Assembly (NCBI GenBank): GCA_003539495.1
Contig: DPPB01000034.1
Location: 61,850 to 81,968, forward strand
DNA from: Oscillibacter sp.
Lineage (GTDB): Bacteria; Bacillota; Clostridia; Oscillospirales; Oscillospiraceae
Direction: 5' to 3'
Length of the DNA: 20,119 bases
A program made the position numbers and the translations under genes. The stretch's first letter is position 1, and each line of letters starts with the position of its first letter. Positions 7,823 to 15,100 of the stretch are shown piece after piece. The notes under the pieces are model-generated. The model was given only the letters and a program-made list of their open reading frames with translations. It searched no databases and was not told the origin of the DNA.

Positions 7823-8442
7823 GGCTTCACCCCCAGAAACACGATGACCAGCTCGGCGCAGCCCATGAGGATCATGAGGATCATGCCCGGCAGGCGAGGC
7901 TTCGCCAGCTTAAAGGGAACCAGAAAGGCCAAAGCCATCACCACCAGCAGCGCGGTGCCGAGGATGGGCAGGGAGCCATGCAGCAGCCGGGCCAGGCCCA
8001 GAACCGTGGGCAAAAACAGCGCGGCGGTGGTAACGGGTAGTCCCAAATACATCTCCCGCTGGCCGTTGTCGGCATCCTGCCGTTCCTCCTCATCTACATT
8101 GAACCAAGCCAGGCGAATCAGCGCCGCCAGTACATATAGTCCCGCTGCAAGGGCGGCATAAAGTGCGCCGCGAGCCGCAGCGTAAACCGTGACACCGGGC
8201 AGTACGCCGAAGCAGATGAGGTCGCTGAGAGAATCGATCTGCACGCCGAAGCGTTTCTCCTGTGGAGTCCGGTCTTTTTTTGTGGAGGCAATCTTCCCAT
8301 CGAACATATCGCATAGGCCCGCCAAAAGCAGGCACAGCAGCGCCCATGGGATCCGTCCGCCCATGGCGCAGCCGATGCCTGTGAGGCCCGTGAGCATCCC
8401 TATGTAGGTCAGTAACACCGTATAATTGTAAACACCCAGCAT
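7819..8442 (-). CDS. pssA: CDP-diacylglycerol-serine O-phosphatidyltransferase (CDP-alcohol phosphatidyltransferase family)
   Basis: Makes phosphatidylserine from CDP-diacylglycerol and L-serine in the membrane. The 207-aa protein has several hydrophobic segments and the CDP-alcohol phosphotransferase signature in variant form, beginning DMFDGKIAS and ending GVQIDSLSD, so the catalytic Asp residues are kept. The Arg usually following DGxxA is Ser here, and the loop to the second half is a few residues longer than in Bacillus PssA. The assignment to serine rather than another alcohol rests mainly on the GTGA overlap with psd. The start ATG is preceded by GGGAAGGA at a rather long spacing. It is transcribed from an extended -10 promoter about 150 nt upstream. 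Confidence 0.9.
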   Translation of the reverse strand: MLGVYNYTVLLTYIGMLTGLTGIGCAMGGRIPWALLCLLLAGLCDMFDGKIASTKKDRTPQEKRFGVQIDSLSDLICFGVLPGVTVYAAARGALYAALAAGLYVLAALIRLAWFNVDEEERQDADNGQREMYLGLPVTTAALFLPTVLGLARLLHGSLPILGTALLVVMALAFLVPFKLAKPRLPGMILMILMGCAELVIVFLGVKP

Positions 8443-8522
8443 GTTATAAAAATTTCCTTCCCGTTTTTTCGGCGGCCGACAATCTGTGCCTCGCCGGCCT
8501 TTAATGGTCTTTATCCTGCAGC

Positions 8523-8559
8523 CATATTTTCACTTTCCAGCAGCACCGGGGAAAATATG
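8523..8559 (-). repeat. 9-bp inverted repeat in the pssA leader
   Basis: CATATTTTC (8523-8531) and GAAAATATG (8551-8559) are perfect inverted copies 19 nt apart, within the inferred 5' leader of pssA-psd. It could be an mRNA hairpin or an operator. The gene-free stretch 8443-8828 otherwise holds only the promoter at 8592-8597 and the tsaD terminator at its right end. Confidence 0.5.
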
Positions 8560-8591
8560 ACATAGGGCAGGCATACAACCATTTTACAAGT

Positions 8592-8597
8592 ATTATA
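8592..8597 (-). promoter_or_regulatory. extended -10 promoter of pssA-psd
   Basis: TGA followed by perfect TATAAT on the minus strand (8592-8597), with no good -35. The start near 8585 gives a leader of about 143 nt, long enough for post-transcriptional control. Confidence 0.55.
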
Positions 8598-8751
8598 TCA
8601 TACAAAACGGTTTCTGAACAGCATGGATTTTAATTTGCCAAAAACAGGGCCGCTCAGAGCTTGCCGCCTGCCATGTCAGGACCTTTTCCGCATTTGCGCC
8701 CGGCTTTTCCGGCACAGCATACCAAATGAACCCTCCGCTGCCTGAATCATA

Positions 8752-8804
8752 AGAAAAAAGGCGAGAAAGCAGCCCCTTGTGGGAGCGTCTCCCCGCTTTT
8801 TTCT
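8752..8804 (-). terminator. terminator after tsaD
   Basis: An AGAAAAAAG-CG arm and a matching CGC-CTTTTTTCT arm flank a partly paired core with CCC/GGG. A T run follows on the minus strand, starting about 25 nt after the tsaD stop. The A and T tracts make it potentially bidirectional. Confidence 0.7.
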
Positions 8805-8828
8805 GCGCGCTATTTTGCTATGCGCCCT

Positions 8829-9842
8829 TTATTCCTTTTCATCCAGGTCCATGGTGGCGTAGGCGTTCAGGTCCAGCCCGCCCCGCCTTCCGGCCAGGTA
8901 TTCATAGTAGCCCTGGGCGCCGATCATGGCGCCGTTGTCGCCGCATAGGCGCAGGGGCGGCACATACAGGGTGCAGCCTTCCTTTTCGCAGGCAGCCTTC
9001 AGGTCTGCCCGGATGATGGAGTTGGCGGCCACGCCCCCGGCGGCCACGATGGTCCTGCGTCCGCAGCGCCGGGCGGCCTCTATAGCTCGGGGCACCAGCT
9101 CGTCGCTGACGGCCCGGGTGAAGTCCCGGGCCAGGGCAGCCCGGTCCAAGGGTTCATCCTTCTGCTGGGCGTTGTGAGCCAGGTTCACCACGGCGGTTTT
9201 CAGGCCCGAGAAGCTCATGTCTAGGTCCGCGCCGTCTACATGGGCCCGGGGCAGGTCGTATACGCCCCCCTGGGACTGCCGGGCCAGCTCATCCATGGGC
9301 TTGCCGCCGGGATAGGGCAGGCCCAGGACCCGGGCGGCCTTGTCAAAGCACTCCCCGGCGGCGTCGTCCCGGGTGGCCCCGAGAATTTCCATGTCCGTAT
9401 AATCCTTCACATCCACGATAAGGGTGTTGCCCCCGGAGATGGCCAGTGCCAAAAACGGCGGCTCCAAGGCCGGAAATGCCAGGTAATTGGCGGCGATGTG
9501 CCCCCGGATGTGATGCACCGGGATCAGCGGCACCCCCAGGCTGTAGGCCACACTTTTGGCAAAGCTCACTGCCACCAGCACCGCCCCGATAAGCCCCGGG
9601 GCGTAGGTCACGGCCACCGCGTCAATATCCCTTTTGGTCAGGCCCGCATCGCAGAGGGCCTGATCCGTCAGGCCGGAAATGGCCTCCACGTGCTTGCGTG
9701 AGGCGATCTCCGGCACCACGCCGCCGTAGAGGGCGTGCATGTCCGCCTGGGAGAGGATGGCGTCGGACAGCACCGTGCGCCCGTCCCGCACCACCGCCAC
9801 GGCGGTCTCATCGCAGGAGGATTCAAAGGCCAAAATATTCAT
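8829..9842 (-). CDS. tsaD: tRNA N6-adenosine threonylcarbamoyltransferase TsaD
   Basis: Transfers the threonylcarbamoyl group to A37 of ANN-decoding tRNAs, with TsaB and TsaE (not in this window). The 337-aa protein starts with the ASKHA motif ILAFESSCDETAVAVV. It has the metal site H111/H115, SGGNTLIV, ATRDDAAGECFDKAAR, the glycine-rich AAGGVAANS and metal-binding D302 in LCGDNGAMIG. The family motif HxEGH reads HIRGH here: residue 113 is Arg, not Glu, but the two metal His are kept. SGGNT also replaces the usual SGGHT. The ATG overlaps the rimI stop in ATGA. Length and all other motifs are normal, so it is expected to be functional. Confidence 0.97.
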   Translation of the reverse strand: MNILAFESSCDETAVAVVRDGRTVLSDAILSQADMHALYGGVVPEIASRKHVEAISGLTDQALCDAGLTKRDIDAVAVTYAPGLIGAVLVAVSFAKSVAYSLGVPLIPVHHIRGHIAANYLAFPALEPPFLALAISGGNTLIVDVKDYTDMEILGATRDDAAGECFDKAARVLGLPYPGGKPMDELARQSQGGVYDLPRAHVDGADLDMSFSGLKTAVVNLAHNAQQKDEPLDRAALARDFTRAVSDELVPRAIEAARRCGRRTIVAAGGVAANSIIRADLKAACEKEGCTLYVPPLRLCGDNGAMIGAQGYYEYLAGRRGGLDLNAYATMDLDEKE

Positions 9843-10300
9843 GCTTCCGCCTCCCCATAGGTTTTCGTCAGGATCAGCGCATCCTCCTTGGGCAGGTCGT
9901 AGTAGTTCTTCCGCCGGCCCGCCTGCCTAAAGCCAAAGCTCTCGTACAGGGCAATGGCCGCTGCGTTGGAGGGCCGCACCTCCAGGGTGAGAAAGGCCAG
10001 ATGATTGCCCCGAGCGAAGTTTTCAAACACGGCCAGAAGCTTTGCTGCCACACCCTGTCGGCGATACTCCGGGAACACCGCCACATTAGTGATATAGCCC
10101 TCGTCGGCCACTACTAAAAGGCCCGCATAGCCAATCACTTGGCCCGTTTCTCCGTCCTGGGCCACCAAAAAGGCAGCGCACTGATTTTCCAGCTCCTCCG
10201 CCAGCATTTTGCGGCTCCAGGGCCGGGAAAAGCAGAGTCTCTCCAGCTTTTCCAGCTCCTCCAGGTGATTTGCGTTCATGGGTACGATCTTTATATGCAT
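9839..10300 (-). CDS. rimI: GNAT acetyltransferase, RimI-like (ribosomal protein S18 alanine N-acetyltransferase)
   Basis: Acetyl-CoA-dependent N-acetyltransferase. The 153-aa protein has an N-terminal PMNANHLEELEKLERLCF typical of RimI, the acetyl-CoA pyrophosphate loop YRRQGVAAKLL in the R-x-x-G-x-A form, and TLEVRPSNAAAIALYESFGF, the RimI signature, followed by RRKNYYDLPKEDALIL. The start has AAAGGAT about 6 nt upstream. It begins 4 nt after the polA stop and its own stop overlaps the tsaD start. rimI next to tsa genes is a common bacterial arrangement, which supports RimI over a generic GNAT. The S18 substrate is inferred from the family. Confidence 0.9.
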   Translation of the reverse strand: MHIKIVPMNANHLEELEKLERLCFSRPWSRKMLAEELENQCAAFLVAQDGETGQVIGYAGLLVVADEGYITNVAVFPEYRRQGVAAKLLAVFENFARGNHLAFLTLEVRPSNAAAIALYESFGFRQAGRRKNYYDLPKEDALILTKTYGEAEA

Positions 10301-10304
10301 TTTC

Positions 10305-12950
10305 TTATCCTTTCGCTTCCAGCCAGGTTTTGCCGCTGTGGGCCTGGGCAGGCAGAGGCACGGACAGGCGCACCACGCCGCTCATTTCCTCCTCCAGCAG
10401 CCGCTCCACAGTCTCCTTCTCTTCCTCCGGGCACTCCACGATCAGCTCGTCGTGCACCTGCATGATGAGCTTTGCCGCCAGGCCCTCCCCCTTTAGGCGA
10501 TGCTCCACCCGGACCATAGCCAGCTTCATAATGTCTGCTGCCGTGCCCTGGATGGGCATATTCAGCGCCACCCGCTCACCGAAGGAGCGCATGTTGAAAT
10601 TGGAGCTTTTCAGCTCCGGCAGTGCCCGGCGCCGATGCATGAGTGTCTCCACATAGCCCTTTTCCCGGGCCATCTCCACCACCTGCTCCATGTAGCGCTT
10701 CACGCCCCGGTAAGTGTCAAAATACCGCTCCATATACTCCTTGGCCTCTGCTACGGACACGCCGATGTCCTGGGCCAGGGAAAAGGCGGAGATGCCGTAC
10801 ACAATGCCGAAGTTCACCGCCTTGGCCGAGGAGCGCATCCGGCTCGTTACCTCCTCCGGAGCCACATGGAACACCTTGGCCGCCGTGAGGGTATGGAAAT
10901 CCTGGCCGGACAGGAACGCCTGCTGCATAGCCTCGTCCCCGGAGATATGAGCCAGGAGCCGCAGCTCCACCTGGGAGTAGTCCGCGTCCACCAGTACGTT
11001 CCCCGGGGCGGCCACAAACATGCCCCTTATGCGGCTGCCCACCTCTGTGCGGGCGGGGATGTTCTGCAGATTCGGCTCCGTGGAGGACAGGCGGCCTGTG
11101 GCCGTCACCGTCATCTGAAAGCTGGTGCGGATGCGGCCATCCGGGTCCACCACCTTCAGCAGGCCGTCGGCATAGGTGCTTTTCAGCTTGGCATACTGCC
11201 GGTACTCTAGCACATCCGCCACAATGGGGGCCTGCCAGCGAAGCTTTTCCAGCACGTCCGCGTTGGTGGACCACCCGGTTTTGGTCTTTTTCCCGTGGGG
11301 CAGCTGCATTTTTTCAAACAGCACCGTCCCCAGCTGCTTGGGGGAGTTGATGTTGAAGCTCTCCCCGGCCCGGTCGTAGATGCGTTCCTCCAGGTCCGCG
11401 ATCCTGTCGGCCATGTCCAGGCCAAAGGCCGCCAAGGCCTTTCCGTCCACCAAAAAGCCCCGCTGCTCCATCCGGGCCAGCACGGCGCACAGTGGCAGCT
11501 CCACGGTCTCGTAAAGCTCCGTCATGTCCATCTCCCGCAGCCTTCCCGGCAGAATGTCATACAGCGCAGCCACAGCGGAGCTGTATCTATGCATAGCTGC
11601 CCAAGCGGCGGAGGTGTCTCCCAGGGGCGCGAAGGCGTCCTTTTCCAGCTGTGCGGGCTTTGGCAGCTCCTCGTTAAAATACGCCACAAACAGCCGCTGC
11701 AGGTCGTAGCTCCCAGCTGTTGCGTCCAGCAGATAGGCCGCCAGGGCCGTGTCGAATATATACCCCTTCGGGTCCACTCCCCGCTCCAGCAGGGCGCGCA
11801 TGGTGTCCTTAATGTGGTGGCCCACCTTACGGATATCCGCAGCAAACAGCGCCGTCAGCAGCGCCTGCCAGTCGCCGCCATAGGTGTTCTCCTGCAGCTC
11901 CGCCGCCCGGGCGGTGTCCGCTCCCGTGTCCCACTGGACGGATAGAGCCGCCAGATCCGGCAGAGCATAAACCGTCACATGGTCCGCCTGCCGCCACATT
12001 TCCAGCAGCTGCGCCGCCTGCGCTTCACCAGTGATCGGCTCCACCGTCACAGTACATTCTGCTTTTTTCTCCGTCTGGCGGGTCGGGGACAAGCCGTATT
12101 TTTCAATGAGCTTGGAAAACTCCAGCTTTAAAAACAGATCGTAAAGCTCCTGTTTAAAGGGTCGGCGCAGATTGTCCTCCGGTGCAAATTCCAGGGGCAC
12201 ATCCGTGACGATGGTGGCCAGCCAGTAGCTATGGCGAGCACTCTCCTCCCCCTCGGTCAGACGGCGGATGGCCGCAGGCTTGGCATTTATATCCGGCAGG
12301 CGCCGATAGATCTCGTCGATGGAGCCATACTCCTGTACCAAGGCCATGGCGGTTTTCTCCCCCACTCCCGGCACACCCGGGATGTTGTCAGAGGAGTCGC
12401 CCATCAGGGCCTTCAGGTCGATCATGTGAATGGGGTCAAAGCCGTAGGCCGCCCGGAAGGTCTCCGGAGTCATGTCCTTAGTGGTGGTCTGCCCCATGCG
12501 GGTAGACACCAGCTTTACCTTGGTGTGGTCGGTGATAAGCTGCAGGCTATCCTTATCTCCGGTCACAGCCACGCAGTCCCAACCCACCGCCTCACACCTG
12601 CGGCTGATAGTCCCGATAAGGTCATCCGCCTCCCAGCCCACCAGCTCATAGCGGGGAATATCCATGGCGTCCAGGACCTCTTTTAGCACCGGCATCTGCA
12701 TGGCCAGCTCCTCGGGCATGGCGTGGCGGGTAGCCTTATAATTTTCGTCTGCCTGGTGGCGAAAGGTAGGCTCCCGCCGGTCAAAGGCCACACACAGGGC
12801 TTCCGGCTGCTCCTCGTCCAGCAGCCGCTGCATCGTGGTCACAAAGCCGTACACCGCGTGGGTAAAAAGTCCCTCCCGGGTACTCAGCGGCCGGATGCCG
12901 TAAAAGGAACGGTTGATGATGCTGTTTCCGTCAATAACCATCAGCTTCAT
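10305..12950 (-). CDS. polA: DNA polymerase I
   Basis: Gap filling, Okazaki fragment maturation and repair synthesis. The 881-aa protein has an N-terminal 5'-3' flap exonuclease (about 1-290: DGNSIINRSFYGIRPL, GWEADDLIGTI, TGDKDSLQLI, GDSSDNIPGVPGVGEKTA), a middle 3'-5' exonuclease-like fold (about 300-480) and a C-terminal polymerase. Polymerase motif A is DADYSQVELR (D655), motif B is RMRSSAKAVNFGIVYG (704-719) and motif C is VHDE (H833-D834-E835). In the middle domain I cannot find the DxE, NxxxD or YxxxD residues of a working proofreader, as is common in Firmicutes PolI. RBS GGAGGG precedes the ATG. It is first gene of polA-rimI-tsaD. Upstream lie two promoter-like copies and a hairpin array. 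Confidence 0.97.
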   Translation of the reverse strand: MKLMVIDGNSIINRSFYGIRPLSTREGLFTHAVYGFVTTMQRLLDEEQPEALCVAFDRREPTFRHQADENYKATRHAMPEELAMQMPVLKEVLDAMDIPRYELVGWEADDLIGTISRRCEAVGWDCVAVTGDKDSLQLITDHTKVKLVSTRMGQTTTKDMTPETFRAAYGFDPIHMIDLKALMGDSSDNIPGVPGVGEKTAMALVQEYGSIDEIYRRLPDINAKPAAIRRLTEGEESARHSYWLATIVTDVPLEFAPEDNLRRPFKQELYDLFLKLEFSKLIEKYGLSPTRQTEKKAECTVTVEPITGEAQAAQLLEMWRQADHVTVYALPDLAALSVQWDTGADTARAAELQENTYGGDWQALLTALFAADIRKVGHHIKDTMRALLERGVDPKGYIFDTALAAYLLDATAGSYDLQRLFVAYFNEELPKPAQLEKDAFAPLGDTSAAWAAMHRYSSAVAALYDILPGRLREMDMTELYETVELPLCAVLARMEQRGFLVDGKALAAFGLDMADRIADLEERIYDRAGESFNINSPKQLGTVLFEKMQLPHGKKTKTGWSTNADVLEKLRWQAPIVADVLEYRQYAKLKSTYADGLLKVVDPDGRIRTSFQMTVTATGRLSSTEPNLQNIPARTEVGSRIRGMFVAAPGNVLVDADYSQVELRLLAHISGDEAMQQAFLSGQDFHTLTAAKVFHVAPEEVTSRMRSSAKAVNFGIVYGISAFSLAQDIGVSVAEAKEYMERYFDTYRGVKRYMEQVVEMAREKGYVETLMHRRRALPELKSSNFNMRSFGERVALNMPIQGTAADIMKLAMVRVEHRLKGEGLAAKLIMQVHDELIVECPEEEKETVERLLEEEMSGVVRLSVPLPAQAHSGKTWLEAKG

Positions 12951-12976
12951 GGGTAACCCTCCGTGAAAAAACAGAT

Positions 12977-12988
12977 ATTATAATTATA
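12977..12988 (-). promoter_or_regulatory. tandem TATAAT boxes proximal to polA
   Basis: On the minus strand two perfect TATAAT hexamers follow each other directly (12983-12988 and 12977-12982), about 27-38 nt upstream of the polA ATG. A weak -35 (CTGTTT) is at the right distance from the first. They belong to the left 41-bp direct repeat. Confidence 0.5.
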
Positions 12989-13022
12989 CGCTATTTTCTC
13001 GCTTAAAACAGCTAAAACTTCT
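12982..13022. repeat. 41-bp direct repeat, left copy
   Basis: Matches 13218-13258 at 34 of 41 positions with no gaps; the first 17 bases are identical. All seven differences are transitions. The copy carries a minus-strand TATAAT pointing at polA. Confidence 0.8.
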
Positions 13023-13034
13023 CGGTGTGCAAAA

Positions 13035-13212
13035 AGCCTCGCAGAGTTTGCCGCCCGCAGGCGGCAAAGAGATGAGATCATTTTCTCTCGCGACATGTGC
13101 GTGAGAGAAAATACCGCTCAGGCTGCCAGTGTGCAATTTTGAGCCCTTGGCTCAAAATTATGCGCGCAGCAGCCTGCAAACTCTTTGTCGAGAAAACGAA
13201 GTTTTCTCGACA
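13035..13212. repeat. array of four strong hairpins with nested long-range pairings
   Basis: Four perfect or near-perfect hairpins lie in a row. H1 is TTTGCCGCC/GGCGGCAAA (13047-13068). H2 is ATTTTCTCTCGCG with its complement (13080-13112, 13 bp with one G-U). H3 is AATTTTGAGCC/GGCTCAAAATT (13135-13159). H4 is TGTCGAGAAAAC/GTTTTCTCGACA (13186-13212). Two longer-range inverted pairs enclose parts of it: CAGGCTGC/GCAGCCTG (13119-13126 with 13169-13176) and AGAGTTTGC/GCAAACTCT (13043-13051 with 13176-13184). The outer pair and H1 share bases, so they exclude each other. There is no convincing reading frame. It may be a palindromic intergenic repeat or a structured RNA in the polA leader; its nature is unknown to me. 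Confidence 0.75.
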
Positions 13213-13217
13213 GCCTC

Positions 13218-13258
13218 AATTATACGCTATTTTCCCGCCCAAAACAACCAAAACTCTT
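13218..13258. repeat. 41-bp direct repeat, right copy
   Basis: Second copy of the repeat at 12982-13022, offset 236 bp. On the minus strand it also holds TATAAT (13219-13224) with TTGTTT 17 nt upstream, a possible distal polA promoter. On the plus strand its right edge supplies the first base of the TTGACA -35 of the AEC transporter gene. Confidence 0.8.
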
Positions 13259-13284
13259 GACACCTCCCCGAATTGTGCTACACT
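13257..13284 (+). promoter_or_regulatory. promoter of the AEC transporter gene
   Basis: TTGACA (13257-13262), 16-nt spacer, TACACT (13279-13284) preceded by TGC (extended -10). The leader to the TTG start is about 25 nt. Confidence 0.7.
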
Positions 13285-13315
13285 TTCTCTTGTTGGCTCG
13301 AAGGGAGGGCTTTTT

Positions 13316-14239
13316 TTGCTGGAATCAATTTGGACTGTGGGCGAGCAGGTCCTCATATTATTCATACTGTCCGGCGTCGGTTTCGCGCTGGGCAAGGCGA
13401 AAATGATCGGCGATAAGTTCAGCCGGGATGCCAGCCAGCTGGTGATGTATGTGGTGTCCCCGTGCATGATGGTAGTGGCCTTTCAGCGCAGCTTTGAAAA
13501 TGAGGTGTTTCACAACTTTTGCATGGCTCTTTTGCTGTCGCTGCTGATCCATCTGCTGAGCATCACCGTAGCTCAGCTTTTCCTGCGGAAGAAAACAGAA
13601 AGGGCCGCGGCCCTGCGCTTCAGTGTAGTTCTCTCCAACAGCGGCTTTATGGGCTATCCCCTGCAGACGGCCCTTCTGGGCACCATCGGTATTTTCTACG
13701 GCTCCGCCTATGTCACCGTGTTCACGCTCTGCTCCTGGACCTATGGCCTGATGCAGATGTCCGGCGGGCGGGTAAAGGCATCGGCCAAGGCCCTTTTGCT
13801 CAATCCCGGCGTCATCAGTGTAGTGGTGGCCATGGCTCTGTACTTCGCCAGCATATCCCTGCCCGAGGTAATTCTCGCCCCTGTGACCTACCTGTCTCAG
13901 CTGAATACGCCCCTGCCCATGGTCATTGTAGGCTACCAGCTTTCCCAGGCCAATCTTCTCTCGGCTCTCCGGGGTCGGGACATTTGGTTGGCCATCTTCC
14001 TGCGGCTTATTGCCATGCCCCTAATGTCCCTGGGCCTGTGTCTGTTGCTTCACGCCGACCACGCTGTTTCCGTGGCGGTGCTGTGCGCGGCAGCAGCCCC
14101 CTGCGCTGCCCTGCTGAGCATTTTTGCTACCCGCTACGAGGGGGACAAGTCCTTGGCCTCCAGCCTGGTGGCCCTTGAGACCCTGCTCAGTGCCCTGACC
14201 ATGCCGGCGATGATAGGTCTGGCGGTGGCGCTCTGCTGA
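13316..14239 (+). CDS. AEC-family (auxin efflux carrier-like) transporter
   Basis: Membrane permease of the AEC/BART group, whose bacterial members move organic anions such as malate or malonate; the substrate here is unknown. The 307-aa protein is almost entirely hydrophobic with about ten membrane segments. It shows the family layout: an opening helix LILFILSGVGFALGKAKMI, the conserved SNSGFMGYPL near the middle, a polar central loop, LLLNPGVISVVVAMALYF and LNTPLPMVIVGYQLSQA. I place the start at TTG 13316, 6 nt after GGGAGGG (13303-13309). An ATG at 13097 is open in frame but lies inside the hairpin array and upstream of the promoter. The usual family length (about 310 aa) agrees. It is monocistronic with a strong terminator. 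Confidence 0.88.
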   Translation: MLESIWTVGEQVLILFILSGVGFALGKAKMIGDKFSRDASQLVMYVVSPCMMVVAFQRSFENEVFHNFCMALLLSLLIHLLSITVAQLFLRKKTERAAALRFSVVLSNSGFMGYPLQTALLGTIGIFYGSAYVTVFTLCSWTYGLMQMSGGRVKASAKALLLNPGVISVVVAMALYFASISLPEVILAPVTYLSQLNTPLPMVIVGYQLSQANLLSALRGRDIWLAIFLRLIAMPLMSLGLCLLLHADHAVSVAVLCAAAAPCAALLSIFATRYEGDKSLASSLVALETLLSALTMPAMIGLAVALC

Positions 14240-14263
14240 AAAACAAATCTCATCTGCCAAAGC

Positions 14264-14300
14264 AGAGGGCTGCGCGAAACCATTCGCGCAGCCCTCTATT
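14264..14300 (+). terminator. Rho-independent terminator of the AEC transporter gene
   Basis: A perfect 15-bp stem AGAGGGCTGCGCGAA / TTCGCGCAGCCCTCT (14264-14278, 14283-14297) with loop ACCA, followed by an AT-rich tail. It lies between two converging genes, so it may block transcription from both sides. Confidence 0.88.
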
Positions 14301-14323
14301 ATATTGCTCTGTGCCGCAGTCGA

Positions 14324-15100
14324 TTATTGTAACAGCTTGAATCCCATAATCACTGCGCCCAGCACCACCAGCACAACGCCTGTGGCCCGGTTCAGGGTCT
14401 TTGGTTCTGCCTTGTTGGCAACCACGGCAGCAATGCGTGCCCAAACCAGTGTGAAGATCACACACAGCACCCACACCAGGATATTCGGTAAACCGCCGAT
14501 GATGAAGTGCGACACCGCCCCGGTCAGGGCCGTGAAGGTCATGATGAATACGCTTGTTCCCACAGCGGTTTTCAGCTCATAGCCCATCACGCTGGTCAGG
14601 ATCAGCAGCATCATCATGCCGCCGCCTGCGCCGATAAACCCGCATATAAATCCGATCAAAACACCGCAGGCCACCGATTGAACCGCCCGTTTCCCGGCGG
14701 ATACCCCCGTCATGGCCTCCTTTGTGGTCATAACCGGCCGCACAATGAATTTAATACCCAGCAGGAACGTCATGAACACCGAAAATCCACCCATGGTCGT
14801 ACTCGGCACCAGCTTGGCCACATAGCTTCCCACAACGGTAAAGGCCAGGACACTGGCCATCATGATCAATCCGTTTTTAATGTCCAGGTTTTTGTTTTTA
14901 TGATAGGTATAGGCAGAAATAGCGCTGGCCAGCACATCCGACGATAGGGCAATACCCACCGCCATATAGGGGTCCATATGCAAAAAGGTAATCAGCATAG
15001 GGCTGATGACTGCAGCGGCGCTCATTCCGGCAAAGCCGGTGCCCAGCCCCGCACCCATACCGGCAAAAAAAGTCACAACGACCGTCAGTAGAATCTCCAT
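14324..15100 (-). CDS. TauE/SafE-family sulfite/organosulfur exporter-like permease
   Basis: Integral membrane protein of the TauE/SafE (DUF81) family, members of which export sulfite, sulfoacetate or related anions. The 258-aa chain has about eight membrane segments. It is built as two similar halves, each with a glycine-rich motif: GMGAGLGTGFAGMSAA near the N-terminus and GFICGFIGAGGGMMMLL near residue 150. The second half continues into LTSVMGYELKTAVGTS, a hallmark of the family. Its ATG shares one base with the stop of the upstream marR gene (TGATG). This coupling suggests the repressor senses a compound the permease exports. The substrate cannot be read from the sequence. Confidence 0.9.
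   Translation of the reverse strand: MEILLTVVVTFFAGMGAGLGTGFAGMSAAAVISPMLITFLHMDPYMAVGIALSSDVLASAISAYTYHKNKNLDIKNGLIMMASVLAFTVVGSYVAKLVPSTTMGGFSVFMTFLLGIKFIVRPVMTTKEAMTGVSAGKRAVQSVACGVLIGFICGFIGAGGGMMMLLILTSVMGYELKTAVGTSVFIMTFTALTGAVSHFIIGGLPNILVWVLCVIFTLVWARIAAVVANKAEPKTLNRATGVVLVVLGAVIMGFKLLQ

Noticed and set aside
13035..13258. CRISPR array
   Set aside because: The hairpins differ from each other in sequence and the only direct repeat has two copies 236 bp apart; no regular repeat-spacer structure and no cas genes.
13097..13315. N-terminal extension of the AEC transporter from an ATG at 13097
   Set aside because: The extension runs through the hairpin array and upstream of the promoter at 13257-13284, has no RBS, and makes the protein 73 residues longer than the family.
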